Part shown: one piece after another, positions 8,723 to 17,731 of the stretch
How positions within the stretch are numbered: position 1 is the stretch's first letter
Layout: every line of letters starts with the position of its first letter
Origin: Methanobacterium sp. UBA44
GTDB lineage: Archaea > Methanobacteriota > Methanobacteria > Methanobacteriales > Methanobacteriaceae
Assembly: GCA_002494885.1 (NCBI GenBank)
Contig: DACV01000007.1
Coordinates: 216,628-280,627, forward strand
Direction: 5' to 3'
DNA length: 64,000 bases
Made by a program: the position numbers and the translations under genes
The notes under the pieces: model-generated
The model's database searches: none
What the model saw: the letters and a program-made list of their open reading frames with translations, nothing else
Told to the model about the DNA's origin: nothing

Positions 8723-10096
8723 TTAACTTGATCCTCCTACCGTTGCTTCACTAACTCTTACATGAGGGCCGCCATCTCCAACTGGAGCCGCCTGACCAGC
8801 TTTTCCACAAAAGCCCACACTCATTTTAAAATCCTTTCCAAGACCATTTACATGGTTAAGAATCTCCAGGATATTTCCAGATAATGAAACATCCCTCAAA
8901 GGCTCTTTTATTTCCCCATTTTCTATTCTAAAAGACTCAGCAGCATTGAATTGGAAAATACCTTTTCCTGTATCCACCTGGCCACCTCTGGAACCTTTAA
9001 GATATATACCGTCATCCATATCTTCAATTAGTTCCTCAAATTCTAAATCGCCAGGTTTAAGATAAGTATTACTCATTCTGACAATAGGTTGATCTCCAAC
9101 TTTGGATCTTGCATTTCCAGATGAAGATATACCGAGTTTAGAGGCAGTTTCCCTTGAACTTAAAAGGGATACTAATTTCCCATTTTTAACAAGTACATTT
9201 TTGCTTGTTTTTACTCCTTCAGCATCGTAAGGATAATAACCAAAAGCATCCATACTGGCATCATCTACTATTGTAACAAGAGATGATCCTATTTGAGTTC
9301 CCATTTTACCTTTAAGTATTGAATCATTTTGTAAAATTAAATCTGCCTCTGAAGCATGGCCCAATGCTTCATGAATAAAAACACCTGAAAGTTCACCATC
9401 CATTACAACTGGAAATCTCCCTGAGGGGGGTGAATTTGCATCCAAAAGCCTTACTGCTTTTTCTGCTGCTTTTCTTCCAAACTTTTCAATATCTTCGCTC
9501 TTTAACACCTCAAATCCACGAGCTCCTCCAGTACTTGTATGTCCAAATTGAATTATATTTTCTGATGATGCTACCGCATTTAAAAATAAACCTACCCTTG
9601 ATTCTTCTGTTGTTATTGAAGCTCCTTCTGTACTCAAAAAAACATTACGTCCCTCTGCATCAACGTAGCTTACAGTGGTACTTACAACCTTGGGAATTGT
9701 GGCCGCCTGATTAGCTTCAGTCATTAATTCCTTTTTTTCTTCAATGGACACATACGTAGGCCTTATTTTTGCTTTTAACTTAACATTATCTACCTGTGGC
9801 TGAACTTCGGCCAGTTGAACATCACTTTTTAATGCACCAGATAGCTTTAGAGCAGTTTCTATCATTTCATCCATTTTTGTAAGGTCAGTTGTAAATGCAG
9901 AACCCCAGGCTCCGCCTTTCAGAATTCGAATGGAAGTTCCAAAGTCAGACCCAGACCTGATTTCTTGAATTTTACCATCCTTCATTGTGATTGATGTATT
10001 CTGGCTATCATTGACCCTGATGTCAGCATAATCAACTTTATTTTCTATCTTATTAAGCATACTACTAAATAAATCAATATCCAACTGATTTGACAT
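8723..10096 (-). CDS. tldD: TldD-family metalloprotease
   Basis: The 457-residue protein has the TldD/PmbA fold with the zinc motif HEALGHASEAD (HExxxH) near 243-253, the PVVMDGELSG strand before it, and the GRFPV and GGRGG-like C-terminal loops. TldD normally pairs with the inactive subunit TldE/PmbA to trim unfolded peptides; no PmbA gene is adjacent in this window. AAGG precedes the ATG at 10096. Cytosolic. Confidence 0.9.
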   Translation of the reverse strand: MSNQLDIDLFSSMLNKIENKVDYADIRVNDSQNTSITMKDGKIQEIRSGSDFGTSIRILKGGAWGSAFTTDLTKMDEMIETALKLSGALKSDVQLAEVQPQVDNVKLKAKIRPTYVSIEEKKELMTEANQAATIPKVVSTTVSYVDAEGRNVFLSTEGASITTEESRVGLFLNAVASSENIIQFGHTSTGGARGFEVLKSEDIEKFGRKAAEKAVRLLDANSPPSGRFPVVMDGELSGVFIHEALGHASEADLILQNDSILKGKMGTQIGSSLVTIVDDASMDAFGYYPYDAEGVKTSKNVLVKNGKLVSLLSSRETASKLGISSSGNARSKVGDQPIVRMSNTYLKPGDLEFEELIEDMDDGIYLKGSRGGQVDTGKGIFQFNAAESFRIENGEIKEPLRDVSLSGNILEILNHVNGLGKDFKMSVGFCGKAGQAAPVGDGGPHVRVSEATVGGSS

Positions 10097-10325
10097 TTTA
10101 TCAACCTTTATACTATTTATAGACAGTAATATTATGTTTAATCTTTTAAAAATGAAATTTAACTTTAAATCTATTTATTAATTATGATCTTCTTGTAATA
10201 TATCGTTATAGACTGTTTAAAGTAAAAGTATATACTGAAAAAAATTAATTATATAAAACGTAAACCCATATCTAATAATTCAGCAGAGATATGAAATGGC
10301 ATTAGATAAAATTTGACTTAAAGAA

Positions 10326-10368
10326 TTTCTGTTTAGTTCTGATCTGTAAATCAGAGCCAATACAGAAA
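10326..10368. promoter_or_regulatory. Nested imperfect hairpin in the leader of the homocysteine-synthesis operon
   Basis: TTTCTGT (10326) pairs with ACAGAAA (10362), and inside it TCTGAT (10338) pairs with ATCAGA (10350), leaving a six-base loop and an internal loop. It lies about 100 bases before the DUF39-CBS start. The surrounding 375-base spacer is otherwise AT-rich with no gene. A leader RNA element or operator is possible. Confidence 0.35.
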
Positions 10369-10471
10369 ATAAATTAATTAATTTTATCATTTTACACCTG
10401 AATAGCTGTATAATTTTAATTCTGGCTTTGAAGGTTTAAATTTTACAAAATTATTGCCGGGATGTGTTTAA

Positions 10472-12025
10472 ATGAAGACCATTAGGGAAATCAACCAAAA
10501 AATCAAAAATGGAAATGCTGTTGTTTTAACTGCAGCAGAAATGACAGAATATGTCAGGGAAAACGGCTCAAAAGCTGCGGCAGAGGAAATTGATGTTGTT
10601 ACTACAGGTACTTTTGGTGCGATGTGTTCTTCAGGAGCATTTTTAAACTTTGGTCATTCAGATCCTCCCATTAAAATGAACAGGACATTTTTAAATAATG
10701 TTGAAGCTTATTCAGGGATTGCCGCTGTTGATGCATATATAGGGGCAACTCAATTAAACAAAAATCCACAGATAGGCATGGATTATGGAGGGGCACATCT
10801 AATTGAGGATCTTATAAAAGGTAAAGAAGTTGAATTAATCGTTGAGGCTTATGGAACCGACTGCTATCCAAGAAAAGAAATAGAAACAATAGTTGATATG
10901 GATAAACTAAACCAGGCCACAATGGTGAATCCAAGAAACTGCTACCAAAATTATGCCGTTGCCACAAACTCAACAGATGAGACTCTTTACACTTACATGG
11001 GAACTTTACTTCCTAATTTTGGAAATTTAAGCTATTCCAGTGCTGGCCAATTAAGCCCTCTACTTAATGATCCATATTTTGAAACAATAGGCCTTGGTAC
11101 AAGGATATTCCTCTGCGGAGGAGAAGGATATGTGCTTGGAGAAGGAACACAACATTCCACAGAAGGAGAACGTAGAAATGGGGTTCCTGTTGGTTCTGCA
11201 GGAACATTAATGCTCATGGGTGACATGAAAAAGATGAGCAGCGACTTTGTTAGAGGTGCTACAATGCAAAAATACGGGCCAACGCTTTATGTTGGGGCCG
11301 GAATACCAATTCCAATTTTAAATGAAGGAATAGCCAAAAGAACAGGGATAAGTGACGAAGATATAATTTGTAATGTTTATGATTATGGAGTTCCGAGACG
11401 AAGCCGTCCTGTTATAAAAGAAACCAATTATAAGGAACTTAAAACTGGAAAAATCGAAATTAATGGAATGGAAATCAAAACATCGCCACTTTCATCTTAC
11501 AGAAAAGCTGAAGAAGTAGCTAACGAACTTAAAAACTGGATTAATAATGGAAAATTCTTCCTAACAGAACCAGTTAATCGTATACCCTCTAAAGGATACA
11601 CAGTCAAACCTCTTGAAATTAAAAAGCCCTCTATCCTTATAAAAGATATTGAAAGCAAGCAAGTCATAATTGCACATCCTACAGAGGAAATAAGCGATGT
11701 TGCCAGAAAATTAGTGCAAAATAACATTAATCATCTCCCTGTTGTAGATGATGAAGGTAAATTAATGGGTATCGTTACGTCATGGGACATAGCAAATGCT
11801 ATTGCCAAGGGTAAAGCCAAATTAAAGGATGTAATGACTAAAAAAGTAATAATTGCAAGGGAAGATGAACCTGTAGATGTTATTGCCCGTAGAATTGACA
11901 AATATGAAATTTCAGGACTGCCTATCATCGATAAAGATAATAAGGTAAAAGGAATGATTACAGCAGAAGATATTTCACGGTTAATAGGTGAAACCGCGAA
12001 AAATAATAATGAGGTGTCTTTATGA
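10472..12025 (+). CDS. Homocysteine-forming sulfurtransferase: DUF39 domain plus CBS pair
   Basis: Residues 1-370 are the DUF39/COG1900 domain (TTGTFGAMCSSGAFLNFGHSDPP near 45; the conserved Cys in NPRNCYQNY near 154). Residues about 388-510 are two CBS motifs (HLPVVDDEGKLMGIVTSWDI; ISGLPIIDKDNKVKGMITAEDI). The Methanosarcina homologue converts L-aspartate semialdehyde plus sulfide to homocysteine. The next gene overlaps by four bases and encodes the NIL-ferredoxin partner of the same pathway. The CBS pair may sense adenine nucleotides or SAM. Product homocysteine would feed the methionine synthase at 20394-21350. Confidence 0.88.
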   Translation: MKTIREINQKIKNGNAVVLTAAEMTEYVRENGSKAAAEEIDVVTTGTFGAMCSSGAFLNFGHSDPPIKMNRTFLNNVEAYSGIAAVDAYIGATQLNKNPQIGMDYGGAHLIEDLIKGKEVELIVEAYGTDCYPRKEIETIVDMDKLNQATMVNPRNCYQNYAVATNSTDETLYTYMGTLLPNFGNLSYSSAGQLSPLLNDPYFETIGLGTRIFLCGGEGYVLGEGTQHSTEGERRNGVPVGSAGTLMLMGDMKKMSSDFVRGATMQKYGPTLYVGAGIPIPILNEGIAKRTGISDEDIICNVYDYGVPRRSRPVIKETNYKELKTGKIEINGMEIKTSPLSSYRKAEEVANELKNWINNGKFFLTEPVNRIPSKGYTVKPLEIKKPSILIKDIESKQVIIAHPTEEISDVARKLVQNNINHLPVVDDEGKLMGIVTSWDIANAIAKGKAKLKDVMTKKVIIAREDEPVDVIARRIDKYEISGLPIIDKDNKVKGMITAEDISRLIGETAKNNNEVSL

Positions 12026-12408
12026 GAGCATGGTTAAAGTTTTCGCCTGATATAGTCAACAAAGCGATAATTTCAGATGCTATGAAGAAATATAACATAA
12101 ATTTCAACATATTAAAGGCAGATATAACTCCTAAGGGAGGTAAAATGCTCATTGAAATTGATGGCGAACAGGTAGAAGAATTCATCGAATACATTGAAAA
12201 ACGTGGAATATATGTGGATCCAGTTAAAAAAGTCTTAAAAAAAGACGAAGAAAAATGCGTGGATTGCGGTGCATGTGTTTCATTATGCCCTGTTAAAGCT
12301 ATATGCATCAAAGAAGACTGGAGCGTTGGAATAGATAATCAATTATGTATTGGATGTGGATTCTGCACTGGTTCTTGCCCTATGAAAGCGATAACTATTA
12401 TGGAATAG
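12022..12408 (+). CDS. NIL-domain ferredoxin, partner of the DUF39 sulfurtransferase
   Basis: Residues 1-72 form an NIL (ligand-binding) domain. Residues 78-128 hold two 4Fe-4S motifs, CVDCGACVSLCPVKAI and CIGCGFCTGSCPMKAI. The ATG overlaps the preceding stop (ATGA), so translation is coupled. The family partner in Methanosarcina is required with DUF39-CBS for homocysteine formation, probably handling electrons or sulfide. Cytosolic. Confidence 0.9.
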   Translation: MRAWLKFSPDIVNKAIISDAMKKYNINFNILKADITPKGGKMLIEIDGEQVEEFIEYIEKRGIYVDPVKKVLKKDEEKCVDCGACVSLCPVKAICIKEDWSVGIDNQLCIGCGFCTGSCPMKAITIME

Positions 12409-12429
12409 CCACTTATCTTTCTTTTTTTT

Positions 12430-12765
12430 CTAAGGCATTTTTATAAATTGATTATTATCAAGAATCCAGATATTATAATCCTCTTTTTCCCTTAAAATAT
12501 GATATAATAAATATATATCCAAATGCACATTCCCCAGGTAAAATTTAACATCTTCTAAATCTTCAAGGGCTTTTTTAATCTCATTAACAGCATCTGCATG
12601 AAATCCTTCTATTTTTATATATTCTATATCCTCATTTGAGCATTCAGGGACTTTTTCAAAGGTGTGCTGGTATAAAACAATATATCTACTGCATTCACTT
12701 TCAACCATTGCTTTTAACGTTATACTTTCATCATGTGCAGTTGTTACAAGAGTACAGCTATCCAT
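12430..12765 (-). CDS. Conserved hypothetical protein
   Basis: The 111-residue acidic protein has no family I recognise. It reads as an alternating alpha/beta fold (SITLKAMVES, SRYIVLYQH, EIKKALEDLEDVKFYLGNVHLDIYLLYHIL). No signal peptide or membrane segment. GGTGA stands five bases before the ATG. It is convergent with the ferredoxin gene. Confidence 0.6.
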   Translation of the reverse strand: MDSCTLVTTAHDESITLKAMVESECSRYIVLYQHTFEKVPECSNEDIEYIKIEGFHADAVNEIKKALEDLEDVKFYLGNVHLDIYLLYHILREKEDYNIWILDNNQFIKMP

Positions 12766-13010
12766 ATTCTCACCAGTATCATTTATGGCACTCCATTAAT
12801 ATTAATTTATCTTTTCTGGAGATATTATTTAAAATCACCAATTTTTGAAAGTTATTACCCTTCTATAACCCTTTGATTTTTAATATAAATTAAAATAAAG
12901 ATTTTTAATTCCACAAATCTCTGTATTAATTGCGTCACATAAAAATATTGGGTAATATTTAAATTCTCTAAATATCATAATAAATTAAAGAAATAATAAG
13001 GAGGTTGTTT

Positions 13011-13724
13011 ATGAAAAAATATTTATTAGTAATTTTATTGCTTTTTATATTAGTAGCAGCATCAGGATGCATAAATAACCCTGCAGGATCTGGAAAAATA
13101 GTAAATGAATCACGCAGTGTAAGTGGTTTTAATCAAATCGATCTTAATGGTGCCGGAGAACTTATTATAACTCAGGGGAACAGTGAATCCCTAACAATTC
13201 AGGCAGACGATAATCTTATGCCTTTTATTAAAACCAACGTTAACAATAATAAATTAACCATAAGCTTTGATAACACTATGCCTTTTCCAACTCAATCACT
13301 TAAAATCTATATTACAGTGAAAGATATTAATTCAATTAATACCTCAGGCAGTGGAAAAATCACCTCTAACAATTTAAAAGCCAATAATTTAACCATTAAT
13401 GTAAACGGCGCTGGCGAAGGTAACTTAAACAATTTAAATGCTCAGATACTGAAAATAATAATTTCAGGAGCTGGAAAAATGACACTTTCCGGTAATGTCA
13501 ATGAACAGAACATAAATATTTCTGGAGCAGGAGAATACAACGCGGGTAACTTAACCAGTAAAATAACAAGCATATCCATTAATGGTGCTGGAAGAAGCAC
13601 TGTCAAAGTATCAGATATACTGAATGCAATGATAAATGGCGGTGGGGAAATTAAATACATAGGTAATCCTAAAGTAACCCAACAGATTAACGGTGCGGGG
13701 AATATTGAGCAGATACCAGGATGA
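13011..13724 (+). CDS. Lipoprotein with GIN/DUF2807 head-domain adhesin repeats
   Basis: AAGGAGG lies five bases before ATG 13011; a TTG two codons upstream overlaps that site and is rejected. Residues 1-20 are a lipoprotein signal ending in AASGC. The rest is a DUF2807 right-handed beta structure with recurring GAGE/GAGK turns (LNGAGELIITQG, INGAGRS, INGAGNIEQI), giving at least six repeats. The family is anchored at the outer face of the membrane; adhesion is the family label, not shown here. Confidence 0.85.
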   Translation: MKKYLLVILLLFILVAASGCINNPAGSGKIVNESRSVSGFNQIDLNGAGELIITQGNSESLTIQADDNLMPFIKTNVNNNKLTISFDNTMPFPTQSLKIYITVKDINSINTSGSGKITSNNLKANNLTINVNGAGEGNLNNLNAQILKIIISGAGKMTLSGNVNEQNINISGAGEYNAGNLTSKITSISINGAGRSTVKVSDILNAMINGGGEIKYIGNPKVTQQINGAGNIEQIPG

Positions 13725-13755
13725 GATCTGATTTAAATCTCATTTTCTTTATTTT
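13722..13755 (+). terminator. Hairpin plus T-run after the GIN lipoprotein
   Basis: TGAGAT (starting at the stop codon, 13722) pairs with ATCTCA (13737-13742) and is followed by a T-rich run to 13755. This is the expected end of the lipoprotein transcript. Confidence 0.5.
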
Positions 13756-13830
13756 TAATAATTTAATGCTAAATCCATGAGTAAAGGACTTAAAATTTAT
13801 TTTTTAGCGGCTTAATTATAAATTAATTAT

Positions 13831-14421
13831 TCATACCAAACCATTAAAAATCTTTTTTAAATTAATTGGGTCTACCTGACCATTTAATGAAATTTTTCCG
13901 TTTTTTTGGATTCTGATCTCTATGCGCTGAGATTTTGATGATAAATCCTTTTCATTATATCGATTGCTCAAAAAATGATATCTTTGGTTGGATGAACCCG
14001 CTAATGGCCTGCTGTAATCAGCTTTTTCATAAATATAAGGACTATCAATTAATAAATCAATAACTGAAAGAAAATTTTTCCATGAATTATCCCCAGAGTT
14101 CATAATATCTTCCAGTTTATATCCTGTGAATGTAGTTATAGAATGACCATCTCTTTTTAAAATTAAACCCAGCTCAAACAGGGCTTTAGCCTGATCAAAT
14201 GGTTCTCCTCCAGTAAAAGTCACACCCTCTATTTCATCAATATTCAATATATTTTCAGCTAGTTCTTCTACAGAAATCTTTTGACCTTTATCTTTAGGCC
14301 ATGTTTGAGGCAAAGCACAATTTTTACATCTTATAGAGCATCCCTGAACCCATATACAAGCTCTTTTACCTGGTCCCTCTACTTCAGTTATGGGTAAAAA
14401 TTTATAGATGTTTAAGTGCAT
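13831..14421 (-). CDS. Radical SAM activase-like protein (NrdG-type), last gene of the AAA operon
   Basis: The 196-residue protein has the short radical SAM cluster motif C28-x3-C32-x2-C35 (CSIRCKNC) and the SAM-binding GGEPF near 73. Length and layout match NrdG-type activases, which place a glycyl radical on a partner enzyme or carry out small radical reactions. No glycyl-radical enzyme is adjacent; instead the ATG directly follows the stop of the helix-hairpin-helix gene in the Ycf46/DUF1257/DUF2997 operon. Its true target is therefore open. Confidence 0.8.
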   Translation of the reverse strand: MHLNIYKFLPITEVEGPGKRACIWVQGCSIRCKNCALPQTWPKDKGQKISVEELAENILNIDEIEGVTFTGGEPFDQAKALFELGLILKRDGHSITTFTGYKLEDIMNSGDNSWKNFLSVIDLLIDSPYIYEKADYSRPLAGSSNQRYHFLSNRYNEKDLSSKSQRIEIRIQKNGKISLNGQVDPINLKKIFNGLV

Positions 14422-15171
14422 CTATACATCCACCAGCCTACTGCTCTTTTGAATTTTTGTTTCGCTGCCAGCTATAACAACTGAAGGCCTAATTTGCTCC
14501 AAAATATGGGGTTTAATACCTAAAGCTTCGCCAAATTCTTCAAGAGATCCAAATGGAGACGTTTCTCTTATCTTAACTGCTTTTTTGGCTAAAATAATTC
14601 CTACACCTGGAAGTTCTGCTATTAATTCCTCTGGATCATTATTTATGTCAACGATAAGTGAAGAAGACTTTTTAGAAATTATATTTTCTGTTTCATCTTT
14701 ATTCCATATATCAGAATTTTTCAATTGGGGATACTTATCTTCATATTCTTTATTTATCTTTCTTCTTAAATCCCTGTCTTCTGCGTTCTTCATTTCTTTA
14801 AATCTTCGCTGGAAATGTAATTCTTCAACAGTTTCTACTTGTTTTAGAGATCTTAGACGCCACAAATATTCTTTACGGACATAAAATGCGTGACCTACTG
14901 ATATTAACCATGGTATCATGAAAATATATCCCATTATATTTGTAAATGCATCAGAAACCTCACCTCTTTCATTGATCATGCTAGGATCTACATAAAAACT
15001 CATTACAATATTTGTAATGAAAAAAGGGAGAAGATATAAAATCCCATATAAAATCCATCGCCGATTCCTCGCTGTAATTCCTATATAAATAAAAGCTAAC
15101 CAATTGGTGAAATATGTAAATGTTAAAATAATCCATAACGAATTCAACAGTTCCCATGAGCTCCTTGACAT
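14422..15171 (-). CDS. Three-helix membrane protein with C-terminal helix-hairpin-helix domain
   Basis: Three hydrophobic segments lie at about residues 9-30, 38-58 and 82-103. A charged coiled region (about 110-180) follows, then a ComEA-like helix-hairpin-helix pair at about 188-240 (LIAELPGVGIILAKKAVKIRE, FGSLEEFGEALGI). The HhH would face the cytosol and could bind DNA or protein. It sits three bases after the DUF2997 gene and abuts the radical SAM gene, so all are one transcript. No named family for the full protein. Confidence 0.75.
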   Translation of the reverse strand: MSRSSWELLNSLWIILTFTYFTNWLAFIYIGITARNRRWILYGILYLLPFFITNIVMSFYVDPSMINERGEVSDAFTNIMGYIFMIPWLISVGHAFYVRKEYLWRLRSLKQVETVEELHFQRRFKEMKNAEDRDLRRKINKEYEDKYPQLKNSDIWNKDETENIISKKSSSLIVDINNDPEELIAELPGVGIILAKKAVKIRETSPFGSLEEFGEALGIKPHILEQIRPSVVIAGSETKIQKSSRLVDV

Positions 15172-15173
15172 GA

Positions 15174-15386
15174 TTATTTCCTCTTTAACTGTTGTTTTTG
15201 TTTAGTAACCACATTAACATCATCACTTTGGTAAAATTCTGGAGTATAATCCGAATCAATTGTTTTAGCTTCTAAAATATCCTCCAATATTCCTATATAA
15301 TCTGTACATCTTTTTCCCTTGATTCCTTGAACTTCTGCCTGTATGGTTCCATCAGGAAATATTTGAATTTTTATTTTTCTACTCAT
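15174..15386 (-). CDS. DUF2997 protein
   Basis: The 70-residue protein matches DUF2997: KIKIQIFPDGTIQAEVQGIKGKRC, then LEDILEA and TPEFYQ near the end. The family occurs beside DUF1257 and Ycf46-type ATPases in cyanobacteria and other bacteria, and the same partners are here. It overlaps the DUF1257 gene by four bases (ATGA). Function unknown. Confidence 0.85.
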   Translation of the reverse strand: MSRKIKIQIFPDGTIQAEVQGIKGKRCTDYIGILEDILEAKTIDSDYTPEFYQSDDVNVVTKQKQQLKRK

Positions 15387-15853
15387 TTTCTTTCCTCAGA
15401 TATGTTCAAAGTGAGAATTATGGAATTATCATCCTGAACAGACTCAGATTCCAGCTCAATATCGTAATCCTGAATATTCTCAAGTACTTTATGGTAAACC
15501 TGCTCCTGTACCAGTTTAGTATATTCATCATAAATGTCAGAAAGAATTTTTTGAGCGTTTTCTTCTGTTACATTTCCCTGAAAAACTGCCTCAAATATAT
15601 CCTGATTATTAAGCTGAAAAATCAGTTCATAATCTCCTAAAGTTATATCGATTAACTCTTTCTGGAGGAAAGGTTCATAACCAAAGACTTCAAGCGCTTT
15701 TTTAAGTAATTTAGTGTCTTTCATTTTTGTTTCATAAATTAAAGTACCCGAACTTTCTGATATTTCTTTATTTGAACTGAGCAAACTTACTCCAGTTCCT
15801 GCAGTTCCTACTGCAGCAATAACTATGGGAATTAGTAACATCTCTACACTCAT
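15383..15853 (-). CDS. Membrane-anchored DUF1257 (Ycf35-like) protein
   Basis: Residues 4-25 are a hydrophobic anchor ending in GVSLLSS. Residues about 36-155 fit the DUF1257 pattern: MKDTKLLKKALEVFGYE at the start, YTKLVQEQVYHKVLENI, and a DDNSIILTLN ending. Typical DUF1257 proteins begin directly with the STxIKD-type segment, so the added N-terminal anchor is notable. It lies between the AAA ATPase (11 bases upstream) and DUF2997 (overlapping). Confidence 0.75.
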   Translation of the reverse strand: MSVEMLLIPIVIAAVGTAGTGVSLLSSNKEISESSGTLIYETKMKDTKLLKKALEVFGYEPFLQKELIDITLGDYELIFQLNNQDIFEAVFQGNVTEENAQKILSDIYDEYTKLVQEQVYHKVLENIQDYDIELESESVQDDNSIILTLNISEERK

Positions 15854-15864
15854 TTTAACACCTT

Positions 15865-17535
15865 TTAGAAATCAACTGCTCTTCCACCACGTACAGAACC
15901 TATATCCTCATCAATGCCGTATTTTTCATCTTCTTTAGTTTCGGAAGTTAAACTTTCATAATCGGCTCTATCCTCATTTGAAGTAGCAGCAACTGCTCTT
16001 AAATTAGCCCATTCACGTAAAAATCTTATTTGTTCTGCCTGTGTAACCGATAATGAAACTGTTCCTTTTATAGCTTTTTCTAAATCCTGAAATTTAATAC
16101 TCCTTGACTCAGAAAATGCCTCAAATAGTGCAGAAATTACAACCTGTTCTATTTCTGCACCAACATATCCCTCAGTCATATCAGAAAGTTCCTGTAAAAC
16201 ATTTTCAGTTATTTTAAATTCTCCAATTACCTTTGGATTAAGCAATCTTTTTTCAAGGTGAATTCTGAAAATATCCATCCTTTCTTTATGGGTAGGTAAA
16301 TCAACAAAAAATATCTCATCAAAACGCCCCTTTCTTAAAAATTCTGGAGGAAGGCTACCAATATTATTTGCTGTAGCTGCAACAAATACTGGCTTGGTTT
16401 TTTCCTGCATCCAGGTTAAAAATGTTCCAAAAACTCTACTTGATGTTCCAGAATCGCCATCAGAATCTGTAAATCCCTTTTCTATCTCATCAATCCAGAG
16501 TATTGAAGGAGATGTTGCTTCAGCAATTTTGAGTGCTTTACGCATATTTTCCTCACTACTTCCAACTATTCCACTAAAAACTTTCCCTATATCCAGACGA
16601 AGTAGAGGTAATTGCCAAATAGAGCTTATAGCTTTAACTATTAAGCTTTTACCACATCCTGGAACACCCGTTATAAGCAAACCATTAGGAGATGAAATTC
16701 CATATATCTTCGCAGAATCCATCCATGATTTATTACGTTTTTCCAGCCAGTTTTTGATATTTCCAAGACCACCTACATCTTCCATTTTTAAATCACTCTT
16801 GATAACTTCCAGTATCTCAGTTTTTTTAATTATCTGGCGCTTTTCTTCTAAAATAAGATCCAGTTTGCTGATATCAAAGTTACCACCTTCAACCATAGCT
16901 CTGGCAAAAGCATTTTCAGCCTCTTGAATAGTTAATCCGACTGCTGCCTTTGCAATACGTTCCTTTTCTTCTTCATTTAAATTTATATTAATTCTACCAC
17001 TTTCTTTATTCACTGTAATCATATCTTCAAGTAGATTCATCAATTCGCTAAATGAAGGTAAATCAAATTCAACAATACTTATATCTTTCTGCAAATCAAC
17101 AGGAATGTCCAGAGAAGGTGAAACGAAGATAATATTTTTGGGATTAGGGGACCTTTTAAGTAAAGAGGAAACATCTCTTATTTTCCTGATAACCTGAAAA
17201 TTCGGACTGGCAGATGTGCTTCCAAAATAAGAATGTAAATCAAACATCATAAAAATAGCAGGCTCTTTATATTTTTCAATGAATTCTAAAGCTTTCAAAG
17301 GGTCTTTAGTGCCAGTAAGAGTTTTCATTGTGTCATCTTTAATATTAACAAGCCCTGTAGTAATTTTCCAGGTAAATATATCCCTTTTTGTTTTTATTAA
17401 ACTTGAATCGATTGCAATGTCATTTATTATTGTTAGTAAGCGATCTTCTTCCCAGGAAGGTATGAACAAGCACGGAAATCTGGCTTTTAAAAGGTTAGAA
17501 ATAGTTTTTTTAAACTCAAATACTGCATCCATCAT
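15865..17535 (-). CDS. Ycf46-like AAA ATPase
   Basis: The 556-residue protein has an N-terminal Ycf46-type domain (about 1-240), then an AAA module: Walker A GVPGCGKS near 287-294, Walker B ILWIDEIEKG near 344, sensor-1 ATAN and the arginine-finger loop FLRKGRFDEI. The C-terminal lid (VGAEIEQVVISALFEA) and the SLSVTQAEQI segment are typical of the group. GAGGG lies upstream of the ATG pair at 17535/17532. First gene of the operon with DUF1257, DUF2997, HhH and radical SAM genes. Likely a remodelling ATPase acting on membrane-anchored partners; target unknown. Confidence 0.88.
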   Translation of the reverse strand: MMDAVFEFKKTISNLLKARFPCLFIPSWEEDRLLTIINDIAIDSSLIKTKRDIFTWKITTGLVNIKDDTMKTLTGTKDPLKALEFIEKYKEPAIFMMFDLHSYFGSTSASPNFQVIRKIRDVSSLLKRSPNPKNIIFVSPSLDIPVDLQKDISIVEFDLPSFSELMNLLEDMITVNKESGRININLNEEEKERIAKAAVGLTIQEAENAFARAMVEGGNFDISKLDLILEEKRQIIKKTEILEVIKSDLKMEDVGGLGNIKNWLEKRNKSWMDSAKIYGISSPNGLLITGVPGCGKSLIVKAISSIWQLPLLRLDIGKVFSGIVGSSEENMRKALKIAEATSPSILWIDEIEKGFTDSDGDSGTSSRVFGTFLTWMQEKTKPVFVAATANNIGSLPPEFLRKGRFDEIFFVDLPTHKERMDIFRIHLEKRLLNPKVIGEFKITENVLQELSDMTEGYVGAEIEQVVISALFEAFSESRSIKFQDLEKAIKGTVSLSVTQAEQIRFLREWANLRAVAATSNEDRADYESLTSETKEDEKYGIDEDIGSVRGGRAVDF

Positions 17536-17605
17536 ATGCCCTCAAAAATTTTATCTACAATAAGAACTTCCTCAAATGAATATCTTAGTGTCTGAATGAT
17601 TATTG

Positions 17606-17629
17606 ATAAGATTAATATATTAATCTTAT
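17606..17629. promoter_or_regulatory. Perfect 24-base palindrome upstream of the AAA operon
   Basis: The arm ATAAGATTAATA is followed directly by its reverse complement. It lies about 70 bases before the ATPase start and about 100 bases after the mch stop. Its centre is TATA-like on both strands, so a dimeric regulator bound here would block the operon promoter. It could alternatively be a loopless part of the mch 3' region. Confidence 0.5.
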
Positions 17630-17731
17630 TGCTAATGGTGAAATAGATAGATAAAACAAAAAAAAGTTCAATATAACACTTACAATGATTTAGAAAAATA
17701 AATAAATAAAAAAAGAAATTTTTTTAAATAA

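Noticed and set aside
10326..10368. SAM or other known riboswitch
   Set aside because: The fold is a simple nested stem without the conserved cores of known riboswitch classes, and such switches are rare in archaea.
13831..14421. True anaerobic ribonucleotide reductase activase
   Set aside because: Sequence type fits NrdG, but no NrdD or other glycyl-radical gene is adjacent and it is the last gene of another operon; kept as activase-like only.
16394..16927. A 177-codon plus-strand frame opposite the AAA ATPase
   Set aside because: It is antisense to conserved Walker motifs and has no recognisable domain.
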